From Actinomycetes bacterium (lineage in GTDB: Bacteria > Actinomycetota > Acidimicrobiia > Acidimicrobiales > Poriferisodalaceae), in contig JAAETH010000017.1 in the NCBI GenBank assembly GCA_024228575.1, forward strand, positions 1-56,899: a stretch of 56,899 bases of DNA. The letters are read 5' to 3'. The notes under the pieces were generated by a model. It saw only the letters and a program-made list of their open reading frames with translations. It was not told where the DNA came from and made no database searches. A program made the translations under genes and the position numbers. Positions 1 to 6,681 of this stretch are shown here, piece by piece (within the stretch, counting starts at the first letter, position 1; each line of letters opens with the position of its first letter).

Positions 1-1068
1 GCAGGTGGGGCGGTCACGATGTCGTCGGCCTTCGCTGTGATGTTGCCCGATTTTCCACCGGCGCGACGAAGCACCGCCATCGGGTTCGCGGGCGCAACCG
101 GATCGCTTGGAGCGCTCATGGGCCCCGCGCTCGGATCGATATTGATCGACCTGTTCAGCTGGCGCGCGATCTTCCTGATCAATGTTCCGTTGTGCCTGCT
201 GGTTCTGGTTCTCGCACCCAGGTGGCTGCGCGAGTCGCGCGACCCTGACGCCACTGGCCGGATAGACCTGGTCGGTGTTGCGGTTGGAACGGCTGCGATC
301 TTCTTGATGATGTTCGCCATCGTCCAGAGCGAGAGCTGGGGCATCAGCGATCCGCGTGTGGCCGGCCTGTTCGTTGTGGGAGCAGCCCTGTTGCCCGTCC
401 TGATCCGTCGGTCCAGGACACACCCAGAACCGCTGATCAACCTCGACCTGTACCGCTACAAGTCGTTCCGAAGCGTCAACATCTCGGTCGTGTTCTACGG
501 GCTCGCCTTCACGGCAGGCTTCCTGGTCAACTCGCTGTTCCTCCAGGATTTGTGGGGCCAATCGATCCGCACTACCGGCATGGCTCTCATACCCGGTCCG
601 CTCATCGCAGCCGTCATCTCCCCCATCACTGGTGGGGCTGCAGACCGGTTCGGCCATCGCTGGGTCCTGGCCATCGGCACCAGCATGCTGGCCGTCTGCT
701 ACTTGCTCATGGCGACCCTGCTGACCGAAACACCACACGTGTTCGACCGCTTCGTGCCGCTGACTCTGATCTCGGGAGCCGGCGTCGGGTTGACCGTCGC
801 CACCTGGTCGAGCGCCGGCATCTCCGATATTCCACCGTCGAAGTTCGGGGTCGCGGGTGCCACGTTCAACACCCTTCGCCAGGCGTCGTATGCGCTGGGC
901 ATCTCGGCCGTCATCACCCTCGTGGCGTCTGGTACGAGCGAACTCGACATCGTCGGCTACCGACGGGCATACGTGTTCGTGGCAGCCGCCTACCTCGTCA
1001 GCGCCGTGCTGGTGGCGGTGACATTCCCGTCGGGTTCGAGCCACGACCGGGCAACAAGCGACACATAG
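1..1068 (+). CDS. MFS drug-efflux transporter (DHA2-like), 5' end outside window
   Basis: The reading frame is open from the first base, so the N-terminal helices lie upstream of the window. What remains is about 355 residues with repeated hydrophobic segments. The segment GATGSLGALMGPALGSIL followed by a WRAIFLINVP stretch is the conserved helix 5-6 signature of drug:H+ antiporters of the 14-TM DHA2 group, which export small toxic molecules across the inner membrane. The C-terminus ends in a short polar tail. The downstream neighbour is a tRNA-like fragment, not an operon partner. The family assignment is firm; the substrate is unknown. Confidence 0.9.
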   Translation, partial: AGGAVTMSSAFAVMLPDFPPARRSTAIGFAGATGSLGALMGPALGSILIDLFSWRAIFLINVPLCLLVLVLAPRWLRESRDPDATGRIDLVGVAVGTAAIFLMMFAIVQSESWGISDPRVAGLFVVGAALLPVLIRRSRTHPEPLINLDLYRYKSFRSVNISVVFYGLAFTAGFLVNSLFLQDLWGQSIRTTGMALIPGPLIAAVISPITGGAADRFGHRWVLAIGTSMLAVCYLLMATLLTETPHVFDRFVPLTLISGAGVGLTVATWSSAGISDIPPSKFGVAGATFNTLRQASYALGISAVITLVASGTSELDIVGYRRAYVFVAAAYLVSAVLVAVTFPSGSSHDRATSDT

Positions 1069-1119
1069 AGGCTTGGCGGGTAGCCGGTTTCGATGCGGCG
1101 GCGGTGCCCTCCCTTCTAG

Positions 1120-1161
1120 CTCTCAATCCGCAGGTTCTGGGTTCAAGTCCCAGGGGGCGTA
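1120..1161 (+). pseudogene. 3' half of a tRNA-Lys-like gene, putative attachment site (left)
   Basis: Positions 1137-1153 form a perfect T arm: stem CTGGG/CCCAG around loop TTCAAGT. It is preceded by an anticodon-loop-like CTCTCAA and the 3' anticodon-stem strand TCCGC, and followed by a 7-base acceptor strand and a discriminator A. No 5' half (acceptor, D arm) lies upstream, so this is not a functional tRNA. Mobile elements that integrate at the 3' end of tRNA genes carry such fragments. The first 18 bases recur at 4766-4783 with one mismatch. Confidence 0.6.
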
Positions 1162-1257
1162 CGGCGTAGACACCCGGCCATCGGCAAGCACGTTCTCCAG
1201 GGCGAGGGAGCATCACCGTCACAACAGAGCAGACGCGCCGCGGTGATTGCGCGTTGA

Positions 1258-1626
1258 TCAGTTGAAGGTCGTCAAGCCCTCTCCGCACAGGCGGGCGGTC
1301 TCGGAACCGGCGGTGTCCAGCTCAAGCTCAATCGTGCTCGGGCGGTTGAACACATCCATCTCGTCGAATCCACTCAGTCGTTCCTCGATGTCGAGAATGG
1401 CGGCTGCCTCGCGCTTCAGAGCCGGGGGTCGACTGGCTCACTCTCGAGGGCGAGCACGCCAAAGACGCACTCATGTGTTCTGAATAGGTGCTCTCGCGCT
1501 ACGAAACGATCGAGTGCTTCGACGCCGAGCGTCGCCGACTCCGAGCTGAGCACTCTTCTGCAGCCGGTTGGCGGTCTGGTGCCACAGCTTGTCCCACACG
1601 ATGACGCCGTCCGGTGAGTGCGTCAC
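1258..1626 (-). pseudogene. frameshifted remnant of an unidentified gene
   Basis: No single frame is open, but three frames on the minus strand join into protein-like sequence. The order is VTHSPDGVIVWDKLWHQ, then LGVEALDRFVAREHLF with VFGVLALESEPVDPRL, then KREAAAILDIEERLSGF running to a TGA at 1258-1260. Two small indels would restore one frame of about 120 residues. Composition and third-position GC look like real coding sequence. I do not recognise the family. It lies about 30 bases downstream of another frameshifted gene on the same strand, which suggests a dead two-gene operon inside the island. Confidence 0.45.
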
Positions 1627-1656
1627 GTCCGGATCCGGGAAGTCCAGGCGGGTCCG

Positions 1657-2001
1657 CTAGGCGCCGCAGTGTCCACACGAGCGAAGGGTCCCGCCTGTGG
1701 CGGTAGCCGATACACGGCGGCATCTCGCTCGTTGAACGGGCCGTGCCATCTTCTGTCTGGGCTCGGCTTGCCGGTTCGACCTTCGCCGTTGCTGCAATGG
1801 CTGCACTGACCCAAGTGAAGAGTGGCCCGGCGTCCATGTTCGCGCCAGTTCTCGGAGACGAAGTAGGCCATGCCGGATAGGGGCAGTAGTCCAGCCCTCC
1901 CGATCGCAGACGAAGGCAATCTCCACTGGCGAGCCGGGTCGTGTTCCACGAGACTGTTCGAAGACGAGGCGTACCCGACCCTCGCTGTCGAACCATCTCA
2001 A
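1657..2001 (-). pseudogene. frameshifted small zinc-ribbon-like protein
   Basis: The frame starting at 2001 reads MRWFDSEGRVRLVFEQ and VEIAFVCDREGW. The coding signal then moves to another frame (LLPLSGMAYFVSENWREHGR, LHLGQCSHCSNGEGRTG, RRWHGPFNERDAAVYRL) and returns to the first frame for the end, LRSCGHCGA. The restored product would be about 115 residues with two CxxC pairs (CSHC and CGHC), as in a small zinc ribbon. Two compensating frameshifts mean it is either a pseudogene or carries sequence errors. The function of such small zinc-ribbon proteins in mobile regions is unknown. Confidence 0.5.
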
Positions 2002-2078
2002 AGTGCCAGGGTTCGATTGCAGTAGTCGTAGTTTCTGCCGCTTAGAGAATCAAAGTCCGGCACCACGCCGATGTTTGA

Positions 2079-2084
2079 TACGCT
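2079..2084 (+). promoter_or_regulatory. -10 box TACGCT of abiEi (leaderless-type)
   Basis: TACGCT lies 7 bases before the ATG at 2092 and no Shine-Dalgarno sequence is visible. This favours 2092 over the upstream ATG at 2071 as the start and suggests a leaderless transcript. Confidence 0.45.
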
Positions 2085-2091
2085 AGACGGC

Positions 2092-2895
2092 ATGATCAGG
2101 ACAGGGGTCCCTCCAGGCGAATTCGCCGACTGGCTCATTGGCCAGGGCCGGCACTTCATCACCACAACCGAGGCGGCCAAGGTCCTCGGCGTTGCTCCCG
2201 CGACGGTGCCGAAGAGTCTCGAGCGAGCCCGTGAGGCAGGCAAACTCATTTCGGTGACGAAGGGTGGATGGGTCCCTGTACCGCCCGAACACCGCAGCGC
2301 GGGCGCTCCCCCTGCCAGCCACTACATCGACCAACTGATGAGCTACCTCGGCCATTCGTACTACGTCGGACTCCTGTCGGCAGCCGCTATCCACGGGGCA
2401 TCTCATCAGTCGCCGATGGTCTTTCAAATCGTCACGCCCGCCAGGTTGCGAGAACGCAGGGTAGGCCGTAGCCGGATCCAGTTCCTGCAGCGAGAAGGCA
2501 CCGCCGGTAGGCCTATGAGACAACACAAGGTCCCCACCGGCAGGATCTGGGTATCGACTCCCGAGGTCACCGTTTTCGACCTCATTGAGTCGCCCCGGGA
2601 AAGCGGGGGCCTCTCCAACGTCGCGACCATCATCGGGGACCTCCTCTACGACAACCGTCTCGACCCGCAGGCATTGGCTGACCTTGCGAGCCTGTACCCG
2701 ACCGCTGTCGCGCAGCGGGCCGGGTATCTGGTCGACCTCATGTCCAAAGAGACTGATATGGACATGGACACCGAGGCTCTGCAGCGCGCCGTGCAAGGTT
2801 GTCGCTATCGGGAGCTGTCGCCGAGCCACGGCGGCGGCAAGCACGACGAGCGTTGGCACGTGATGGTCAACACGGCGATCGAACACGACCTGTGA
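2092..2895 (+). CDS. abiEi: AbiEi-type antitoxin, type IV toxin-antitoxin system
   Basis: The product is 267 residues (an ATG at 2071 would add seven). The N-terminal 60 residues form a winged-helix DNA-binding domain (FITTTEAAKVLGV, then a helix and a wing ending KGGWVPVP). The rest matches the AbiEi C-terminal antitoxin domain, with HYIDQLMSYLGHSYYVGLL and STPEVTVFDLIESP as typical landmarks. AbiEi binds its own promoter and neutralises the AbiEii toxin without forming a stable complex. Its stop overlaps the start of the toxin gene (GTGA), so translation is coupled. The pair causes abortive infection against phage in characterised cases; here that role is inferred. Confidence 0.85.
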   Translation: MIRTGVPPGEFADWLIGQGRHFITTTEAAKVLGVAPATVPKSLERAREAGKLISVTKGGWVPVPPEHRSAGAPPASHYIDQLMSYLGHSYYVGLLSAAAIHGASHQSPMVFQIVTPARLRERRVGRSRIQFLQREGTAGRPMRQHKVPTGRIWVSTPEVTVFDLIESPRESGGLSNVATIIGDLLYDNRLDPQALADLASLYPTAVAQRAGYLVDLMSKETDMDMDTEALQRAVQGCRYRELSPSHGGGKHDERWHVMVNTAIEHDL

Positions 2896-3668
2896 TCACC
2901 GAAGCCGACCTGGCTCACTGGCGTCGCGTCGTACCGTGGTCGACCGACGAACAGGTCGAACAAGACCTAGTGCTTTCGCGGCTCATTATCGAGGTCGCCA
3001 ACAACCCGCTACTGGGTGATGAACTTGTCTTCCGTGGCGGCACGTGCTTCCACAAACTCTGGCTGACACGCCCGTGGCGGTACAGCGAAGACCTCGACTA
3101 CGTCCGGCGAACCGGAGACGGTGTTGGCCCGGTCTTCGATGCCATCCGAAACGTCGCCGCAGCGGTCGGCTTCGACGACGTTCGCACTCAGATCGGCAAA
3201 CATCCCAAGGCGCGCCTGCGGTCGACGTTCGTCGGTGGCGGCCGGCTACAGATCAAGATCGAGATGAACACATTCGAGCGCTCGCCCGCACTAGCGTCCG
3301 TGACGCGTGCCTACGAGGTCGACAGCCCCTGGTTCACCGGCCTGGCTCAGGTGCCGACGTTCGCCATCGAAGAACTGATCGCTACCAAGATTCGGGCACT
3401 TTTCCAGAGACGCAAGGGACGTGACCTGTTCGACATCTGGCTCGCAGTCGACCGGGGCGGGGCCACACCGGAACAGATCGCAGCCTGTTTCGGGCCCTAT
3501 CGCCCCGACGGCTGGACACCCGCCAGGGCGCTCGACAACCTCGCAGCGAAGCTCGAAGATCTGGACTTCAGCACCGACCTTGACAAGCTCTCCACCAACT
3601 GGCCGGAGGGCTACACGATTGAGGATGGCGCACGCGTGGCGCGGACGATCATCGGGCGACTCACGTGA
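2892..3668 (+). CDS. abiEii: AbiEii-type nucleotidyltransferase toxin
   Basis: The start is the GTG at 2892, which overlaps the TGA of the antitoxin gene. Upstream in-frame codons belong to antitoxin coding sequence. The product is 258 residues. The nucleotidyltransferase core is visible: FRGGTCFHKL (residues 48-57) with the GG motif and YSEDLDYV (64-71) with the two metal-binding aspartates. IEELIATKIRALFQRRKGRDLFDIW is the conserved helix pair of the AbiEii/MenT family. Known members transfer nucleotides, for MenT to tRNA acceptor ends, and arrest growth. All key motifs are present, so the toxin is predicted to be active. Confidence 0.88.
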   Translation: MITEADLAHWRRVVPWSTDEQVEQDLVLSRLIIEVANNPLLGDELVFRGGTCFHKLWLTRPWRYSEDLDYVRRTGDGVGPVFDAIRNVAAAVGFDDVRTQIGKHPKARLRSTFVGGGRLQIKIEMNTFERSPALASVTRAYEVDSPWFTGLAQVPTFAIEELIATKIRALFQRRKGRDLFDIWLAVDRGGATPEQIAACFGPYRPDGWTPARALDNLAAKLEDLDFSTDLDKLSTNWPEGYTIEDGARVARTIIGRLT

Positions 3669-3705
3669 CTGAATTCTATCGCCGCTTCGTAATCGGCCGC
3701 ACTGG

Positions 3706-3711
3706 TAGCTT
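3706..3711 (+). promoter_or_regulatory. -10 box TAGCTT of the mrr-like gene
   Basis: TAGCTT lies 6 bases before the ATG at 3718 with no ribosome-binding site between, which fits a leaderless transcript separate from the abiE pair. Confidence 0.45.
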
Positions 3712-3717
3712 CGAGCC

Positions 3718-4596
3718 ATGACCACCGACCTGCCCACCTACGGAGACCTCATGCTCCCCGTCGTGTTGGCCATACAGGCGCTCGGTGGGTCGGGCACTGG
3801 TCGGGAGATCTCGGCGAGCGTCGTGGAGACAGAAGGGTTCTCCGAAGAACTACTTGAGGTGACCTACGACGGTCGCGACAAGTCGGTCCTTCTCGATCGT
3901 CTCGACTGGGCTCGCAGCTACTGCAAGCTCGGAGGTGTACTTGAGAGCCCAAGAAGGGGGCTCTTCCTCATCTCCGATCTCGGCCAGGAGATTGCGGCGC
4001 AGCCGGCCGACGAGGCAACCGAGCGACTTCGCGAGGTGGATCGGAAGGTACGCCGCGACCGACACAGAAAGAAGACCTCCACAGCGGGCTCACAAGTCAA
4101 CGATGACACCGTCGATGCTCCGGACGATGATGAGGAATGGCGCGAGACCATAGTCAGTCGACTCCACCGCCTATCGCCGGACGCGTTCGAGCACTTTGTG
4201 CTGTTCTTGTTGCGATCGAAAGGCATGGAGCTCAAGCGGGTCGGCGGATCGGGCGATGAGGGTGTCGACGGGATTGGGACTGCGCCCATCACCAGCGTCC
4301 TGTCCACCACAGTGGCCGTTCAAGCAAAGCGCTACGAGCCATCCAAGACTGTTGGGCGCGAGACTGTCGCCCTGTTTCAGAGCGACGCGACGGCAGCTGG
4401 AGCTGAACACGGAGTCCTAATCACCACCGCGAGATTCTCTGCACCCGCTCGCAAAGCCGCGATGGGACGCCACCCGACAATCGACTTGATCGACGGCGAC
4501 AGACTCGCTGATCTGTGTCTTGAGGAGGAGATCGGGATCTCCCGTCGACCGGTCGTGGACGAGGAGTTCTTCGACAGGTTTGAGAAGCTGAGGTAG
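3718..4596 (+). CDS. Mrr-type restriction endonuclease
   Basis: The product is 292 residues. The N-terminal domain (about 1-115) is the winged-helix Mrr_N-like reader module. A charged linker follows (about 115-140). The C-terminal domain is an Mrr-type PD-(D/E)xK nuclease, with LSPDAFEHFVLFLL, then GDEGVDG (179-185, catalytic Asp 184) and VQAKRY (Gln 202 and Lys 204 of the QxK motif). Mrr enzymes cut DNA carrying modified bases and restrict incoming DNA. Together with the adjacent AbiE pair this makes a two-system defence island. No cognate methyltransferase is present, as expected for a modification-dependent (type IV) enzyme. Confidence 0.85.
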   Translation: MTTDLPTYGDLMLPVVLAIQALGGSGTGREISASVVETEGFSEELLEVTYDGRDKSVLLDRLDWARSYCKLGGVLESPRRGLFLISDLGQEIAAQPADEATERLREVDRKVRRDRHRKKTSTAGSQVNDDTVDAPDDDEEWRETIVSRLHRLSPDAFEHFVLFLLRSKGMELKRVGGSGDEGVDGIGTAPITSVLSTTVAVQAKRYEPSKTVGRETVALFQSDATAAGAEHGVLITTARFSAPARKAAMGRHPTIDLIDGDRLADLCLEEEIGISRRPVVDEEFFDRFEKLR

Positions 4597-4654
4597 CCCC
4601 CAACAACGCGCAGCCGTGGTCACGAGGTGGTCACAGTAGATCCGTGACAGGGCG

Positions 4655-4663
4655 TTATCCACA
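4655..4663 (+). promoter_or_regulatory. perfect DnaA-box sequence TTATCCACA
   Basis: A single exact match to the DnaA-box consensus lies in the 185-base gap after the mrr-like gene. A hairpin GCTCAGA/TCTGAGC follows at about 4710-4730. One box alone does not make an origin; it could be a relic of a plasmid-like ancestor of the island or chance. Confidence 0.25.
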
Positions 4664-4764
4664 GATACTTCCCCACGCGACCCACACCCAGAACGCAGCC
4701 GTTTCCCCAGCTCAGACGTTACTTCTGAGCACAATCCGGTAAGGGCCGAGCCTGGCCTTCCGCG

Positions 4765-4783
4765 GCTCTTAATCCGCAGGTTC
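4765..4783 (+). repeat. right copy of the tRNA-Lys-like core, putative attachment site
   Basis: GCTCTTAATCCGCAGGTTC repeats positions 1119-1137 with one mismatch (18 of 19) in the same orientation. Here the anticodon loop reads CTCTTAA (Lys, CUU). It touches the stop codon of the lysR gene, and the T arm is absent. With the left copy it brackets the defence genes. Confidence 0.55.
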
Positions 4784-5663
4784 ATGTCGCCCAGTCTTCG
4801 AGGGCCACGGCGAGTTCCCTGACCAGGTCACCCATCAGCTCGGCAGCAGCGCGTGACGGTTCGCCCGGCGACACCCTGGCGACGGTGTGGAAGTCGGGTG
4901 TGGGCGCGAAGTCGGCGGAGCGAGGCCACTCGATCACGTTTCCCATCAACGCTCGACGGCTCAGGAGGGCCACGCCGAGACCCGCCTCGACCGCGGCCAA
5001 CACACCAGCACTGCTGGGGCCAGAGAACGCCGTCCAGTGGTCGATGCCGGCGGCGTCGAGGGCCGCGCGGGCAAAGGGGCCGTAGAAGCCTTGACGGCCG
5101 AACGTGATGAGAGGCACATCACCTTCGGAGTACTGGGCCTCGGCCGCACACACCCAAACCAGCTCATCGTGGGCCAAGACGACATCTCCGTGGGAGACCT
5201 CGGCGCCGGCCTGGAATACGGCGATGTCGAGGTCGCCGCGCTGAACCATCTCTTCGAGGTCGTGGCCTCTGTCGACGAAGAACTCGACCCAGGTCTCGGG
5301 GTGGATGCGGTTGAAGCGGGCCAACACAACCTTGATGCACAGAGCCGAAACCTCCTCGGTCGCGCCGAGTCGCACACGCCCGGTGAGATCCGAGCTCGAC
5401 AGGCGATCGATCATCAAGTCGTGTAGCTCGACAATCTGTCTCGCCTGCTCTACCACCTGGTGACCGTCGCGGGTTGGGCGCAACGAATGCCCCTCCCTGA
5501 TGAGCAGTGGACGGCCGACCTTCTCTTCGAGACGCTTGATCTTCCAGCTGACAGCTGACTGGCTCATACCCAGACGCGACGCCGCCTTCGACATCCCTCC
5601 GTGCTCGAGAACGGCCAACAAGGTCCTCAGAGATTCGGTGTCCAACTGCATGTTCGAAGCCAT
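4782..5663 (-). CDS. LysR-family transcriptional regulator
   Basis: The product is 293 residues with the usual LysR architecture: N-terminal winged helix (MSKAASRLGMSQSAVSWKIK, about residues 24-43) and a periplasmic-binding-protein-like effector domain from about residue 90 (TGRVRLGATEEVSALC). LysR proteins bind as tetramers upstream of a divergent target and respond to a small molecule. The divergent neighbour here is only a 54-codon ORF. An inverted repeat CATGACA/TGTCATG spans the shared promoter region. The stop codon abuts the putative right attachment core of the defence island. Confidence 0.9.
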   Translation of the reverse strand: MASNMQLDTESLRTLLAVLEHGGMSKAASRLGMSQSAVSWKIKRLEEKVGRPLLIREGHSLRPTRDGHQVVEQARQIVELHDLMIDRLSSSDLTGRVRLGATEEVSALCIKVVLARFNRIHPETWVEFFVDRGHDLEEMVQRGDLDIAVFQAGAEVSHGDVVLAHDELVWVCAAEAQYSEGDVPLITFGRQGFYGPFARAALDAAGIDHWTAFSGPSSAGVLAAVEAGLGVALLSRRALMGNVIEWPRSADFAPTPDFHTVARVSPGEPSRAAAELMGDLVRELAVALEDWAT

Positions 5664-5671
5664 ATGGAAAT

Positions 5672-5719
5672 CATGACAGATTTTGATGAAAACTAGAAGA
5701 TCATGTTGGTTGTGTCATG
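5672..5719. promoter_or_regulatory. divergent regulatory region with inverted repeat CATGACA...TGTCATG
   Basis: Seven-base arms at 5672-5678 and 5713-5719 form a perfect inverted repeat in the AT-rich gap between lysR and the divergent small ORF. This is a candidate LysR binding region. The arm next to lysR lies just before its ATG, which would allow autorepression. Confidence 0.35.
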
Positions 5720-5744
5720 GCTTCCGGGCGTCGACAATTGGGAT

Positions 5745-5909
5745 ATGACCAAGACCTTCAACAACACACCCCACACCTTTCAGGCCCTGGCTCGAGAGGC
5801 TCTCGGCCCCGGAGTCCAGTTCGCAGGCCCTCCTGAGAACGTGCTGGCTTCGGTCAGCCATGCCGTCCACGCAGGCCCGGTCCACGACCCCGTCCAGCGC
5901 GTCAGCTAA
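5745..5909 (+). CDS. small protein, 54 residues, divergent from lysR
   Basis: The ORF reads MTKTFNNTPHTFQALAREAL, then a Gly/Pro segment, and ends HAGPVHDPVQRVS. An upstream in-frame start at 5703 is possible but would lie inside the regulatory repeat. It has no membrane segment or cysteines. It fills the gap between lysR and the convergent tauE-like gene, whose stop it overlaps by three bases. The divergent position and AT-rich promoter argue for expression, but I recognise no family and it could be non-coding. Confidence 0.4.
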   Translation: MTKTFNNTPHTFQALAREALGPGVQFAGPPENVLASVSHAVHAGPVHDPVQRVS

Positions 5910-6655
5910 CGACCGAACTGATAGATCGCGACCGCCAACCCGCTTGCGATCACGAACCCTCGAAGTAGCGGGACCGACAGCCGCCGCGCATATCTCGAAG
6001 CGACACGAGCCGAGACGGCGCTACCCACGAACACGGGCACAACGGCCAACCAGTCGATGTAGCCGGCAAACGTGTATGCCACGGCCGCCATCGTCGTCCC
6101 CATGGAAAGAGCAAGATTTTTTGCGGCGTTCGCGCTTAGGAACTCGCCGAAGCCACGAATTGTGAAAGCGGCAAGCATCAGGTTGCCGATCCCCGACCCG
6201 AAGTAGGTCAGGTACACGCCCAGAGCAAGGATCATCACCGCGCCCGCAGCGCCGTCGGTGAGGCTCGGCGCCGAATGGCCGGCCCAGACATGGATTCTGG
6301 GGCTCACGGCAAACAGGAGTGTTGCACCCAGCAACAACCACGGGACCAAGGTCTCGAACCCCTCTGCCCCGGTGGCGAACAACAGACCGATACCGATGGT
6401 CGCCCCGAGGAATACGATGGCGAAGTCACGCGGATAACGATGTTTGTTCTGCTTCACCTCTGGCCAATACTCGGGCACCGCGGCAAGGTTTGCCGGCGTC
6501 AGAGCAGCAAGTGTCGTCGTCGCTGCCTCGATTGGCGTCAACCCGATGTAGAGCATCGCCGGATACGTCAAGAAGCTGCCGCCAGAAGACACCGAGTTGA
6601 CGACTCCGCCGACCAGTCCGGTCGCGAACAGAACCAGTACTTCGACGACCGACAT
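5906..6655 (-). CDS. TauE/SafE-family membrane exporter
   Basis: The product is 249 residues from the ATG at 6655; a GTG at 6676 would add seven. The ATG is preferred because TACTCT lies 8 bases upstream. The protein is almost wholly hydrophobic, with about eight helices. It has the family signature near the N-terminus (GLVGGVVNSVSSGGSFLTYP) and the second-half counterpart YLTYFGSGIGNLMLAAF. TauE/SafE proteins move small anions such as sulfite, sulfoacetate or other organic acids out across the inner membrane. The upstream neighbour on the same strand is the large secreted protein, but the promoter-like box suggests separate transcription. Confidence 0.85.
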   Translation of the reverse strand: MSVVEVLVLFATGLVGGVVNSVSSGGSFLTYPAMLYIGLTPIEAATTTLAALTPANLAAVPEYWPEVKQNKHRYPRDFAIVFLGATIGIGLLFATGAEGFETLVPWLLLGATLLFAVSPRIHVWAGHSAPSLTDGAAGAVMILALGVYLTYFGSGIGNLMLAAFTIRGFGEFLSANAAKNLALSMGTTMAAVAYTFAGYIDWLAVVPVFVGSAVSARVASRYARRLSVPLLRGFVIASGLAVAIYQFGR

Positions 6656-6663
6656 CGGCGCAG

Positions 6664-6669
6664 AGAGTA
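6664..6669 (-). promoter_or_regulatory. -10 box TACTCT of the tauE-like gene
   Basis: On the minus strand TACTCT is followed by eight bases and then the ATG at 6655, in the leaderless arrangement seen at other genes here. Confidence 0.35.
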
Positions 6670-6681
6670 GCCCCACCTCGC

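Noticed and set aside
1060-1165. An intact tRNA gene at the end of the MFS gene
   Set aside because: Only the T arm and 3' acceptor strand are present; no matching 5' acceptor strand or D arm could be found upstream.
998-1288. Minus-strand ORF containing PLGLEPRTCGLRA
   Set aside because: This is the well-known false protein produced by reading a tRNA-Lys 3' end on the opposite strand.
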